Source: Planctomycetales bacterium (GTDB taxonomy: Bacteria; Planctomycetota; Planctomycetia; Planctomycetales; Planctomycetaceae). From it: DNA of 64,000 nt. The notes under the pieces were generated by a model that was given only the letters and a program-made list of their open reading frames with translations, was not told where the DNA came from and did no database searches. Below, piece by piece: positions 26,526 to 35,287 of the stretch; position 1 is the first letter of the stretch; the number at the start of each line of letters is the position of its first letter. The position numbers and the translations under genes are program-made. Where the stretch lies: the NCBI GenBank assembly GCA_028285345.1, contig JANQPT010000003.1, positions 62,001 through 126,000 of the forward strand, read 5' to 3'.

Positions 26526-27302
26526 AAATGTCAGGCCCATCTGCAAGAATAGCAGGATGCCGCTCAGTTCTCCAAGGAACGTGACGATGACCCCCACGAA
26601 CAGAACCCCGGTGGCCGATTGGGTATTGCGGTATTTCAAGATTCGCCAGGTCATCACAAACACGGCCAGCGGGGCGATGATGCCGAAACACCACCGCATC
26701 AGCAGCAACATCACGGTCGTCGCGCCGCTGATTTCTTGCCAGCCCCAACAAAGCCCGATGGTTGAAAACAGCAGCCTCAAACCGGCGGCGACTCCAAACA
26801 GTTTCGTCATCCGCAACAGCGGATCGAGCGACATCGTGGGCGCCGTCAGATACCAGTGCCCGAGCAACATGCCCGTCATTGCGCCTCCTAGAATCACTCC
26901 TGACGAGAGATTCGAGAGCGTCTGAAATGACCAAAGCAGCGGTGTCGCGCTGCTGATCCGCGCGTGAACCGCAAGCCACGCGGCCGAACCGGCAAGGATC
27001 AACAGAACCAGCCGATAAGCCGCCGGCTTCCGCTCAAGCATCCAAAACACGGAACCCAGAAATGCGGCGGCGGCGATTGCGAGACAGTCCCAAAACAAAA
27101 ATCGGGACTGCCACAGAGATGGACTCAACTCTTCGTGGACGTGTCCGGCGAACATCGACGCGAGCACACTCAATCCCAAGACGACGAGCATCTGGATGCG
27201 ATAAAAGCCTGACGAGGTTTGCCGATAGTCGGTTGCGGCGAGCATGGCCGCCATGCCGAAGATCAGCCTCAAAGCAAATTCTGTCAGAGCTTGGGAGAGC
27301 AT
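26523..27302 (-). CDS. Polytopic membrane protein of unknown function
   Basis: A 259-residue protein with about eight hydrophobic segments and no recognisable catalytic motif. The overall look (short loops, GAMTGMLLGHWYL with a His in the membrane, RWCFGIIAPL) is reminiscent of small quinone- or heme-linked membrane anchors such as DmsC/NrfD, but this is weak. It starts 8 bases after folE and is probably cotranscribed with it. Its TAG stop lies inside the end of a MITE-like repeat. Confidence 0.6.
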   Translation of the reverse strand: MLSQALTEFALRLIFGMAAMLAATDYRQTSSGFYRIQMLVVLGLSVLASMFAGHVHEELSPSLWQSRFLFWDCLAIAAAAFLGSVFWMLERKPAAYRLVLLILAGSAAWLAVHARISSATPLLWSFQTLSNLSSGVILGGAMTGMLLGHWYLTAPTMSLDPLLRMTKLFGVAAGLRLLFSTIGLCWGWQEISGATTVMLLLMRWCFGIIAPLAVFVMTWRILKYRNTQSATGVLFVGVIVTFLGELSGILLFLQMGLTF

Positions 27303-27310
27303 GGCGGGAT

Positions 27311-27883
27311 TTATTTGCGGTTGATCAGCGCCATCGCTTCCGCCCGGCTGGGAGGATTTGATTTGAACAGTCCGCGGACCGCGCTGGTAACCGTCAGCGC
27401 GCCGGGTTTGCGGACGCCGCGGATCGACATACAGGTATGCTCGGCTTCCAGCACGACGACGACCCCTTTGGCGTCCAATTGTTCATTCAGCAAATCGGCG
27501 ATTTGATGGGTCATCCGCTCCTGAACTTGCGGCCGTTTGGAGATTTCCTCAACCACGCGGGCCAACTTGCTCAATCCGGCGACTTTGCCGTTCGGCAAAT
27601 AACCGACGTGGGCGACGCCCAAAAATGGTAGTAAATGGTGTTCGCAGGTGCTGTTGAATGCGATATCGCGGACGAGGACCAATTCGTCGTACTTTTCCTG
27701 GAAGGCCCGCTCGAGATGCCGTGCGGGGTTGGAATTCAGCCCGGAGAAGAGTTCCGCATACATCCGCGCCACGCGGGCCGGAGTGTCGAGCAGCCCCTCC
27801 CGATCCGGATTTTCCCCGATCGCGATCAGAATCTCTCGGACCGCGCGTTCAATCCGGGGCAAGTCGACTGTGGTTTCGTCCAT
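27311..27883 (-). CDS. folE: GTP cyclohydrolase I
   Basis: A 190-residue FolE, which opens GTP to dihydroneopterin triphosphate for folate-type pterins. The zinc/catalytic motif [12 protein letters not shown], the GLSKLARVV helix and the second Cys/His region [15 protein letters not shown] are intact. The ATG at 27883 ([15 protein letters not shown]) is supported by the promoter at 27924-27952, which would place transcription start downstream of the alternative start codon at 27952. Confidence 0.95.
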   Translation of the reverse strand: MDETTVDLPRIERAVREILIAIGENPDREGLLDTPARVARMYAELFSGLNSNPARHLERAFQEKYDELVLVRDIAFNSTCEHHLLPFLGVAHVGYLPNGKVAGLSKLARVVEEISKRPQVQERMTHQIADLLNEQLDAKGVVVVLEAEHTCMSIRGVRKPGALTVTSAVRGLFKSNPPSRAEAMALINRK

Positions 27884-27923
27884 CAAGTGGTGGCCAAAGC
27901 GGAGGATTTGGGAAAGAGACGAG

Positions 27924-27952
27924 ATTCTAGAACCTGGTCTGTGACCGGTCAA
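27924..27952 (-). promoter_or_regulatory. Sigma-70-like promoter of folE
   Basis: On the minus strand, TTGACC (27952-27947) and TAGAAT (27929-27924) are separated by exactly 17 bases. The predicted start lies near 27917, giving a leader of about 34 bases. The divergent M20 peptidase gene begins 190 bases away on the other side, and no equally clear promoter was found for it. Confidence 0.6.
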
Positions 27953-28142
27953 TCATAGCAGAAAGCCGCCAAGTCCGCCGTGTGGATCGTTTGATCGACC
28001 AGGAAGTTGCGCTGACATGATTTGCTCGGAGCCCCTTGGCCGCGTGAGGGCTGGCGGAATGTTTGGGACAAATGCTATCCTTCAAGGTGGCGCCAAATCG
28101 AATTCGATTTTTCCCTGAACATCGTGCCTCACATCGCCGGTT

Positions 28143-29396
28143 ATGCAAACTCAGCTCGGCCGCTGTGCCGAATTAATTGACTCACAAGTTGCCCAGTTGG
28201 AACAGGAGTTGTCGGAGCTTCGCCGGTATCTCCATGCGCATCCCGAGCCGAGCGGGGAAGAGGTCGAAACCACGCGGCTCGTATTTGGCCGGCTCGAGGA
28301 GGTCGGGCTGGATCCGCATATTTGCCGTGGAGGTCTGGGGCTGATCGCTGATTTGGATATTGGTGATCCGCCGGCGGATGCTCCGCGAATTGCGCTGCGG
28401 GCCGATTTGGACGCGCTGCGGCTGATCGACGAAAAAGAGGTGCCCTACGCGTCGCAGAACCAAGGTATTGCACACGCATGCGGTCATGACGCCCACACGG
28501 CAATCGTCTACGGTGCAGCGAAAGCGGCCGCACAATTGCAGAAGTCGTCGACGGCGGATCAGCCGTTGCCTGGTGCGCGGTTGCGGTTCATCTTCCAGCC
28601 CGCGGAAGAGACGTGCGAAGGGGCAAAATCGCTGGTGGAGCAAGGAGTACTGAAAGGGGTGGACGTGATCCTGGGATTGCATCTCGACCCTGAACGTCAA
28701 GCCGGGGACATCGGGGTTCGCGACGGCGTGCTGACGGCCAGTTGCGACGAGGTCGACTTTCGCATTCAGGGCAAAGGGGGACATGCCGCGCGCCCACACC
28801 ACTCGATTGGTCCGATCGCCGCCGGCGCACAGCTGGTCAACGCGCTTTACCAATTTGTGCCCCGCTCCGTCGATTCCCGCGATCCGGCGGTGTTCACGAT
28901 TGGAAAGATTGCCGGCGGTTATGCGCCAAATGTGATCCCGGAGGGCCTGGAGCTGTGGGGGACGCTGCGAACGATCGGCCGGGAGACACGGGCGCGCATC
29001 ATACAGCGAATTCGGGAAATCGCTCACGGCGTCAGCGAAGCCAGCGGGGTTAACATCACGGTCGAATTTCGCAATCCGCTCGGATCGGTCGACAATGATC
29101 CGCGGATCAATCAGTGGCTGTCGCAAGCGGCCGCAGAGGTGCTTGGTCCGTCACACGTAAAAACCATCGAGAAGCCGAGTATGGGATCGGAGGATTTCGG
29201 CGTTTACTTGGAGCATGTACCGGGTTCGATGTACCGTCTTGGTTGCGCGCCGGCGGACGGTCCCAGCCATTTCCTGCACTCACCCAAGTTCGACATCGAC
29301 GAGCGGGCGTTGGGCTTGGGAACTCGCATCTTCCTGCGAACGGCGCTCTTGATTTCCGAAAATTACCAACCCGCCGGGGAGGCTGCTGAGTCATGA
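28143..29396 (+). CDS. M20-family amidohydrolase (N-acyl amino acid hydrolase type)
   Basis: A 417-residue two-domain zinc amidohydrolase. Metal-binding motifs are ACGHDAHTA and FQPAEETCEGA (Glu-Glu), a further His lies in LGLHLDP, and the C-terminal ligand region is PSMGSEDFGVYLEHVPG. The dimerisation insert contains GKGGHAARPHHSIGPI. Family members remove acyl groups from amino acids or hydrolyse indole-acetyl conjugates. It overlaps the next gene by four bases. Confidence 0.9.
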   Translation: MQTQLGRCAELIDSQVAQLEQELSELRRYLHAHPEPSGEEVETTRLVFGRLEEVGLDPHICRGGLGLIADLDIGDPPADAPRIALRADLDALRLIDEKEVPYASQNQGIAHACGHDAHTAIVYGAAKAAAQLQKSSTADQPLPGARLRFIFQPAEETCEGAKSLVEQGVLKGVDVILGLHLDPERQAGDIGVRDGVLTASCDEVDFRIQGKGGHAARPHHSIGPIAAGAQLVNALYQFVPRSVDSRDPAVFTIGKIAGGYAPNVIPEGLELWGTLRTIGRETRARIIQRIREIAHGVSEASGVNITVEFRNPLGSVDNDPRINQWLSQAAAEVLGPSHVKTIEKPSMGSEDFGVYLEHVPGSMYRLGCAPADGPSHFLHSPKFDIDERALGLGTRIFLRTALLISENYQPAGEAAES

Positions 29397-30517
29397 CGAC
29401 GCCATTTTTGGAATTCAAGCGGAACGACTATCCCACGATCGGCGTCGAAGTTGAATTGCAACTCGTCGATGCCGACACGCTCGGTCTGTCGAATTCGATT
29501 GAAAAGGTCCTTGAAGGGCTACCGGAAGATCTCAATGCGCGGGTCAAGCCGGAATTGATGCAGTCCTATCTGGAAATCAATACGGGGATTTGTAATACGG
29601 TCGACGACGTGGAACGTGATCTGCGGGAGAGATTGACGCAGGTTGAAGCGGTGACCGACTCGCTGGGTCTGAGACTGTTTTGGGGGGCGACGCATCCGTT
29701 TTCGTCTTGGCGGGACCAGAAGATTACCGTCAACGACCGCTATTACCGGCTGGTGGAACTGATGCAGGACGTGGCCCGGCGGCTGGTGACCTTTGGTCTG
29801 CACGTGCACATCGGCGTCGATACCGGGGATAAGGCGATCATGATCTGCGACCGGATGATGCGGCACTTGCCACTGCTGCTGTCGCTGTCGGCCAACTCAC
29901 CGTTTTGGGAGGGCCGCAATACCGGTTTGCACTCGAACCGCTCAAAGATCATGGAGGGGCTGCCGACGGCTGGTTTGCCGAGCCTGATGCGAAACTACAG
30001 CGAATATGTGTGGCTGGTGCGGCACTTGGAGGAGACCGGCTTTATCAACTCGGTACGGGAGATTTGGTGGGATATCCGCCCGCACAATAACTTCGGGACG
30101 GTCGAGATACGCGTTTGTGACATGCCGGCGCGGCTGGACCAGGTTTTGGCGTTGACGGCGCTGTGCCAATCGTTGGTGGTGGCACTTTCGCGGGAAATCG
30201 ATTCAGGAGCTTATCAGTCGGACTCGCACCCGATGATGGTTCAGCAGAACAAGTGGCGGGCCACCCGATTTGGCGCGGACGCGCGGCTGGTCAACAGCGA
30301 TGATTACAAGCCGTATTCCGTGCAGGAGACGACCGACCGGCTGATCGACCTGCTGCTGCCCATCGGCAAGGATTTGAATTGTCTGGAATGGTTGGAATCG
30401 GCCCGTGAGCTGCCGCAACAGACGGGGGCGGACCATCAACTGCAGGTGTTTGCCGAAACGAACAGCCGTAAGGAAGTCGTTCGACGGATGCTGGAGTCGA
30501 ATCGATTGGTGGACTAG
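29393..30517 (+). CDS. YbdK-type carboxylate-amine ligase (glutamate-cysteine ligase 2 family)
   Basis: A 374-residue ATP-grasp-like ligase of the GCS2/YbdK family. IGVEVELQLVD near the N-terminus supplies the metal-binding Glu pair, LHVHIGVD the central His motif, and WWDIRPHNNFGTVEIRVCD the C-terminal active-site strand. The family has weak glutamate-cysteine ligase activity in vitro; the true substrate here may differ. It is coupled to the M20 gene (ATGA) and its TAG stop coincides with the start of a MITE-like repeat. Confidence 0.87.
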   Translation: MTTPFLEFKRNDYPTIGVEVELQLVDADTLGLSNSIEKVLEGLPEDLNARVKPELMQSYLEINTGICNTVDDVERDLRERLTQVEAVTDSLGLRLFWGATHPFSSWRDQKITVNDRYYRLVELMQDVARRLVTFGLHVHIGVDTGDKAIMICDRMMRHLPLLLSLSANSPFWEGRNTGLHSNRSKIMEGLPTAGLPSLMRNYSEYVWLVRHLEETGFINSVREIWWDIRPHNNFGTVEIRVCDMPARLDQVLALTALCQSLVVALSREIDSGAYQSDSHPMMVQQNKWRATRFGADARLVNSDDYKPYSVQETTDRLIDLLLPIGKDLNCLEWLESARELPQQTGADHQLQVFAETNSRKEVVRRMLESNRLVD

Positions 30518-30622
30518 GCTCTGTCGGAACACTCCAATTTGATGATGGGTAGGTCGGGTCGAGCAAAACGAGCCCCCAGATATTGAACCTGGGGGCGGAC
30601 TAACGTCCGACCCCAGCCACCC
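30515..30622. repeat. TAGG-ended palindromic repeat (MITE-like), copy 3 (right end decayed)
   Basis: The left end TAGGCTCTGTCGGAA matches copy 2, the middle keeps the GAGCCCCCAG/CTGGGGGCGG stem and the CCGACCCCAGCCACCC arm. The left outer arm has changed (GGGTAGGTCGGGT), and the right TIR is no longer recognisable. The first TAG is the stop codon of the YbdK-type gene. The remaining bases to 30774 hold nothing else I can support. Confidence 0.7.
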
Positions 30623-30774
30623 GCGAATAGTGGACTAAATGGGCACCTTCAATTGGCGAGGGCGAGTTCGTCGGCGCCGAGCGGGCCTTCTGCAATTCCG
30701 GATGTCGTTAACGAGGCGCAGCCGGTACCAACCGCCGTTTTGATCAACAACCGATGATCGACCACGTGGCGATC

Positions 30775-32106
30775 ATGAATGAGACTCCTAAGAATTCTAC
30801 TTCGCCGCCTGATCCCGCGGAAAAAGTGCGCAACTTTCCGACGACGCCGGGGGTCTATCTGATGAAGGATGGACAGGGGCGGGTGATTTACGTGGGCAAA
30901 GCGGTCAACCTGCGCAGCCGGGCATCCAGCTACTTCACCGATGCCGCCGCGGCGGAACGACGGACGGCGGAACTGGTGACGCAGATCCGCGACATCGACT
31001 ATCTCGAGGCAGACAGTGAAGTCGACGCGCTGCTGATGGAAGCGCGATTGATCAAAGACATTCAGCCGCTGTTCAATCAGGAACTCAAGGACGACAAGAC
31101 GTTTCCCTACTTGGAGATCTTCATCCGGGAAGATTTTCCGCGGGTGGAGTTCACGCGGACTCCGCAAGCGCGGGGAACGAAACTGTATGGTCCGTTCACC
31201 AACGCCAAACAGTTGCGGGGCACCATCGCCGTGCTGCAAAAGATTTTTCGTTTCCGCACCTGTTCATTGGAAATTGATGAGGGGGACGAACGGTGGCGGT
31301 GGTTTCGCCCCTGTTTGCTGTACAGCATCAATCAATGCACGGCGCCTTGCAATTTGAGAGTCACCAAGGAGGAGTACCGCCGCGATATTGGGCGGTTGCG
31401 TATGTTTTTGGATGGGAAGAAGGACCGCCTGCTCAAAGATATGCGTAAGGAAATGGAGGAGGCCTCAGCATCACTGCAATTTGAGAAAGCGGCACGGATT
31501 CGCGACCAGTTAAAATCGCTGGAGAGCATGAATCTGCGGGGCGATCTGGAGGAACACGTCCAGCCGGAAGTGTTCTACATCGACCCGAAAAAAGGAGTCG
31601 CGGGACTGAAACGGATCTTCAAACTGGAAGAACCGCCGCGACGGATTGAGGGTGTCGACATTGCGCATTTGGGAGGCGGAGAGACGGTGGCATCGCTGGT
31701 GCAATTCATCGACGGGCTGCCGTTTAAGAGCGGCTATAAGCGGTATAAGATTCGGACGGTGCAAGGAGTGGACGACTTTGCCGCCATTCGCGAGGTGGTC
31801 GCGCGGCGTGTCGACCGGCTGCACAAGGAGGGGGAGCCGCTCCCCGACATCTTGCTGATCGACGGCGGCAAGGGCCAGCTTAGTTCGGCAATGGCCGCAA
31901 TGCGTGCGCTGGATATTGCGCCGCCGCTAACGCTATCACTGGCCAAGCGTGACGAGGAGGTCTTTCTGCCGGGCGAGTCGGAGCCGCGGCGGCTGAGCCG
32001 GCATTCGTACGGATTGAGGCTGCTGCAGTATGTGCGGGACGAAGCTCACCGCTTTGCACAACATTACCATCACATTCTCAGGCGAAAATCGACGTTGGGC
32101 GAGTGA
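30775..32106 (+). CDS. uvrC: Excinuclease subunit UvrC, short form without C-terminal HhH
   Basis: A 443-residue UvrC, the dual-incision nuclease of nucleotide excision repair. The GIY-YIG domain (PGVYLMKDGQGRVIYVGKA) covers about residues 20-110, the Cys-rich CSLEI...CTAPC region about 150-190, the UVR helix about 215-245 and the RNase-H-like domain (GVDIAHLGGGETVAS, LLIDGGKGQL, HRFAQHYHH) to the end. The usual tandem HhH of about 100-150 residues is absent; the gene stops right after the RNase-H region and the next gene starts inside its last four bases. The in-frame ATG at 30754 is an alternative start. Confidence 0.9.
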   Translation: MNETPKNSTSPPDPAEKVRNFPTTPGVYLMKDGQGRVIYVGKAVNLRSRASSYFTDAAAAERRTAELVTQIRDIDYLEADSEVDALLMEARLIKDIQPLFNQELKDDKTFPYLEIFIREDFPRVEFTRTPQARGTKLYGPFTNAKQLRGTIAVLQKIFRFRTCSLEIDEGDERWRWFRPCLLYSINQCTAPCNLRVTKEEYRRDIGRLRMFLDGKKDRLLKDMRKEMEEASASLQFEKAARIRDQLKSLESMNLRGDLEEHVQPEVFYIDPKKGVAGLKRIFKLEEPPRRIEGVDIAHLGGGETVASLVQFIDGLPFKSGYKRYKIRTVQGVDDFAAIREVVARRVDRLHKEGEPLPDILLIDGGKGQLSSAMAAMRALDIAPPLTLSLAKRDEEVFLPGESEPRRLSRHSYGLRLLQYVRDEAHRFAQHYHHILRRKSTLGE

Positions 32107-33002
32107 CCGCGCGAAGGCGGGAGGCGGACGTGTTTTCAGTCTTTGACTTTGTGATGATATCAATCGTGGCCGCACTGGTGGGCGGGCTGTCGGGGTTCTT
32201 CGGCGTGGGCGGCGCGTTTCTGCTGGTGCCCCTGTTGACGATCGTGCTGAAAGTCCCCGTCAAATTGGCGGTCGGGGCGTGCGCCTTTCAAATTCTGGGA
32301 TTGGCCACAACGTCGCTATTGGCAAGACGAATTCAACGGCCGCAGCTACGGCTGCCGTTGATTCTAGCCGGCGGGCTGTTGTGCGGAGTCCTGGCGGGAG
32401 CGCAGATTCTTGAACAGGCGAATTCCGTTGGCAGAACCCAGATATTGGGCAAGGAGGTGGACTTCGCGGATTTTTTAGTGCTGTCGGTCTACTGTCTGCT
32501 GCTGTCGATCCTGGGGGTGTTGAGTTTTTGGGAAACTGCGCATTCGAACAGCGCACAGCGGCGAGGCGGTTGGTCGGGGCTCAGAATTCCAGCTCACGAC
32601 GATCTGTCGGGTATAAGCGCGACGTCAATCATCTGTCTTTCATGGCTGGGCTTGGCCGTAGGAGGCTTGTCGGGGCTGTTGGGAATCAGCGGTGGACTGA
32701 TTCTGTTGCCGGCACTGACGTCGCTGGCGGGAATGAGAACGCAAGACGCGGTCATCGCGTCGCTCTTGACGGTGTGGATCGCCTCGGCTCAAGCGACGGC
32801 GGTTCACGCGTTTCACGGCAATGTGAATCTAGTGCTGGCGATTGTGCTGCTCATGGCAGGCACGATCGGAGCACGTCTCGGCTCGGAACTCGGCCTTCGC
32901 GTGCATGGCCGGAGGTTTCGCCGCAGCCTGTCCTATCTGCTGTTGGGTACGGCCGGGCTGATCGCCGTGCGCCTGGTGTGGCTGTTTGCCGCCGGACCTT
33001 GA
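32103..33002 (+). CDS. TauE/SafE-family membrane exporter
   Basis: A 299-residue polytopic protein with two homologous halves, each beginning with the family motif: GGLSGFFGVGGAFLLVPLL and GGLSGLLGISGGLILLPAL. TauE/SafE proteins move sulfonates, sulfite or organic acids across the inner membrane. It is translationally coupled to uvrC through a GTG start overlapping the TGA (GTGA); a second GTG at 32130 is possible. Confidence 0.87.
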   Translation: MTARRREADVFSVFDFVMISIVAALVGGLSGFFGVGGAFLLVPLLTIVLKVPVKLAVGACAFQILGLATTSLLARRIQRPQLRLPLILAGGLLCGVLAGAQILEQANSVGRTQILGKEVDFADFLVLSVYCLLLSILGVLSFWETAHSNSAQRRGGWSGLRIPAHDDLSGISATSIICLSWLGLAVGGLSGLLGISGGLILLPALTSLAGMRTQDAVIASLLTVWIASAQATAVHAFHGNVNLVLAIVLLMAGTIGARLGSELGLRVHGRRFRRSLSYLLLGTAGLIAVRLVWLFAAGP

Positions 33003-33026
33003 GACGTGTGGTTGGCCAAAGGCAGC

Positions 33027-33200
33027 TTACGAGCCGCGGCCAAAGCAGAGGCAGGAGAGCTCCCACAGGCGAAAGCTCATGGCGGCGATCATCGCCCAAC
33101 TCCAGCGAGACTGAGCGACGGGTGAGTCGGAGATCGGATCCTGTTCCAGGCGCTGGAGCAGTTCTTCCCGAATTGATTGGTCTAAAATGTCCTCCATCAT
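33027..33200 (-). CDS. Small 57-residue protein, unknown
   Basis: A short open frame from ATG at 33200 to TAA at 33027 in the otherwise gene-free 33003-33385 region. The N-terminal half is an acidic amphipathic helix (MEDILDQSIREELLQRLEQD) and the C-terminal half is hydrophobic and Trp/Cys-rich (SWAMIAAMSFRLWELSCLCF). The composition looks like a small membrane-associated protein. No homology can be asserted and there is no clear ribosome-binding site. Confidence 0.4.
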   Translation of the reverse strand: MMEDILDQSIREELLQRLEQDPISDSPVAQSRWSWAMIAAMSFRLWELSCLCFGRGS

Positions 33201-33317
33201 GACTCCGAGCTCGCCGAGTGATGGTTGCGGAAGAGTGGGAATAGAGGACCAGACACGCGAAATTGGTTTGGGTTCGGAGTCACTCTTGGCTGATCATGAG
33301 GGCGACGCGGAACATGA

Positions 33318-33346
33318 TTGCGTTCCGGCGTCGAGGAGAACATAAT
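33318..33346 (+). promoter_or_regulatory. Possible promoter of the TIM-barrel epimerase operon
   Basis: TTGCGT (33318-33323) and CATAAT (33341-33346) are spaced by 17 bases, 40 bases before the epimerase start. The -10 is good, the -35 weak. Confidence 0.35.
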
Positions 33347-33385
33347 CGGGCACGTTTGTGATCTGCATGAACTCAGGAATGTGTG

Positions 33386-34213
33386 ATGAAACTTTCGCTC
33401 TCCGTTCGCATCGCCGAAGCGGCCTGCAAGACTAAGCTGAACGTCCCGTTTGCCGAAATTGTCGGTTTGGCCAAGGAGTTGGGGTACCGGGCGGTCTGTC
33501 TTCGCGCGAGTGCGGGCGGTGTGCAAACGCCGATCCCGGAGTTGCAGGAGATGCGCCGGGAGGTCGAAGCAGCCGGTTTGACCGTGTCGATGGTAACCGC
33601 TGACTTCGAGGTTCCGCTGAACAATGAACGGGGACCGGACAGTTTGCGGGATATTCGCCCGAGCCTGGACGTTGCGGAGGCGTTTGGCTGTGATTTGATC
33701 CGCATCTGCATGAAACGGCGCGAGGACATTCCCCGTGCGCGCGAGGCGGCGGATCTGGCGGCGGAGCGCGGCATCCGGCTGGCGCACCAGTGCCATACGA
33801 CGTCGCTGTTTGAACAGGTTGAGCCGATGTTGGAGGTCTTGGGGGAGATTGACCGCGAGAATTTCGGCGTAATCTATGAGCCGGCGAACCTGATGCTGTG
33901 CGGAGAGTCTTACGGGGCGGATACTCTGCAAAAACTGAAGCCGTATTTGTTCAACGTGTACGTCCAAAACCACAAACTGGATCCGGAAGGTCCGGTGGAG
34001 TTGGAAACCTGGTGTTTGGGGATGCGGCAGTTTCACCATATTCCCATCTGGGAAACGGGAGGCGTGGTGTTCGAGGAGGTGATGGCGGGTTTGACGGAAG
34101 TCGGTTACGACGGCTTTTTCACCGTGCATCAAGCCTATGCGGAGATCATGGGCCCGCGCGAAGCGGCGGTGGAGAGCTACCGGTACCTGACGGGATTGGC
34201 GGACTTTGAATAG
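33386..34213 (+). CDS. Sugar phosphate isomerase/epimerase-like TIM-barrel protein
   Basis: A 275-residue xylose-isomerase-like TIM barrel (AP endonuclease-2 fold). Candidate metal-ligand residues are Glu in GVIYEPANLM, His in LAHQCHTT, His in YVQNHKLD and the late Glu in HQAYAEIMG. Planctomycetes have many such paralogues, used in sugar and inositol metabolism; substrate unknown. The next gene starts three bases after its stop. ATG at 33386 is chosen over the adjacent GTG at 33383. Confidence 0.8.
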   Translation: MKLSLSVRIAEAACKTKLNVPFAEIVGLAKELGYRAVCLRASAGGVQTPIPELQEMRREVEAAGLTVSMVTADFEVPLNNERGPDSLRDIRPSLDVAEAFGCDLIRICMKRREDIPRAREAADLAAERGIRLAHQCHTTSLFEQVEPMLEVLGEIDRENFGVIYEPANLMLCGESYGADTLQKLKPYLFNVYVQNHKLDPEGPVELETWCLGMRQFHHIPIWETGGVVFEEVMAGLTEVGYDGFFTVHQAYAEIMGPREAAVESYRYLTGLADFE

Positions 34214-34216
34214 CCG

Positions 34217-35233
34217 ATGCATGTAGTCGTCGTCAGTTTCGATCGCTGGTCGCTGGGATTTCTCGGCTGTTATGGAAATCCCGAGGTGCAGACGCCGAGC
34301 ATCGACAAATTGGCGACGCGCGCGGTCGTCTTCGACCAGCACTTTGCGGAGAATCTCTCGGGCGAATCGGACAATCATGCGTGGTGGACCGGCCGGTTTC
34401 AGTTTCCACTTCAACTCGGCGCACAGGCTGCGCTGCGGCCGATATTCGGCAGCGAGAAATCGGCGGACCTGCAACTGCGATTCTTATTGGAGGAAAACTC
34501 GCCGATCATTTCGCAGGTCGAGAGATTCGTTGCGGGAGTCGGCGAGATCGACGTTGCGCCCCTGAGGGAAGTTCTGGGCGACGCCGCCGGTCGCATTTCG
34601 AGCCTGAATGACTTGCCCGATCGAAGTTCCCTGCTCTGGGTACACATGCAGGGGCCCCGATTTTCCGCAAACGTCGACGACTACATAGCGCAGTCGGAAG
34701 CGATGGATGCCGCAGTCGGAGAGTTGTTAACGGCGCTGGAACAATTGCCGGAATCGGCCCAACCACTGTTGATGATGACGGCGGCGGAAGGGGAGGTGGT
34801 TCTTTGCGATGGTGAAGCGGCGAACTCTGCGCTGGCGGAGGAGCGCGTGCACTGTCCGCTACTAGTATCGATCCCGGGCGCGCAGCAGATGGGGAGCCGG
34901 CGGCAGGCGTTGACGCAAGCGGTCGATATCGGCCCGACGCTGGCGGACTGGCTGGATATTGCCGCCAACTCGGATGAATTGAATGGTGCGAGTTTACTGC
35001 CGTTGATCGAGGGAGATGTCGGGTCCGTGCGGGAGTACGCGTATTACGGAGCCAATGGCCGTGCGGCGGCACGCGATCAGAATTATCTGCTGATCCGCGA
35101 TGAGGTAGGTATGACTTCGTTGTTCCTGAAGCCGGAAGATCGTTACGAGCGGGCCGACGCCGCGGCGCAGTACGGCGACGTGGCAGAGGAACTGGATGCG
35201 AAACTGACGGCGTTCTTGCGAGAGCGGGAATGA
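34217..35233 (+). CDS. Sulfatase-like protein lacking the catalytic motif
   Basis: A 338-residue protein with the N-terminal sulfatase pattern (SFDRWSLGFLGCYGNPEVQTPSIDKLA) but no CxPSR formylglycine motif: after FDQHFAENLSG comes ESDNHAWWTGR, where the maturation Cys should be. The second Asp of the metal-binding DD pair is Arg, and the later Asp-His pair is not seen. The C-terminal half is divergent. It is probably a non-catalytic alkaline-phosphatase-superfamily protein, or an enzyme with a changed centre. No signal peptide is visible. It is coupled to the epimerase gene. Confidence 0.7.
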   Translation: MHVVVVSFDRWSLGFLGCYGNPEVQTPSIDKLATRAVVFDQHFAENLSGESDNHAWWTGRFQFPLQLGAQAALRPIFGSEKSADLQLRFLLEENSPIISQVERFVAGVGEIDVAPLREVLGDAAGRISSLNDLPDRSSLLWVHMQGPRFSANVDDYIAQSEAMDAAVGELLTALEQLPESAQPLLMMTAAEGEVVLCDGEAANSALAEERVHCPLLVSIPGAQQMGSRRQALTQAVDIGPTLADWLDIAANSDELNGASLLPLIEGDVGSVREYAYYGANGRAAARDQNYLLIRDEVGMTSLFLKPEDRYERADAAAQYGDVAEELDAKLTAFLRERE

Positions 35234-35287
35234 AGTTCGGACGCGGGAGTCCGTTCAAAGGAGACGCCCCGGCTCGGGGAGACTGAG

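Noticed and set aside
33197-34474. A 425-codon open frame on the minus strand across the epimerase and sulfatase-like genes
   Set aside because: It lies opposite two well-supported genes, has the Arg/His/Gln-rich composition of antisense frames in GC-rich DNA and no recognisable motif.
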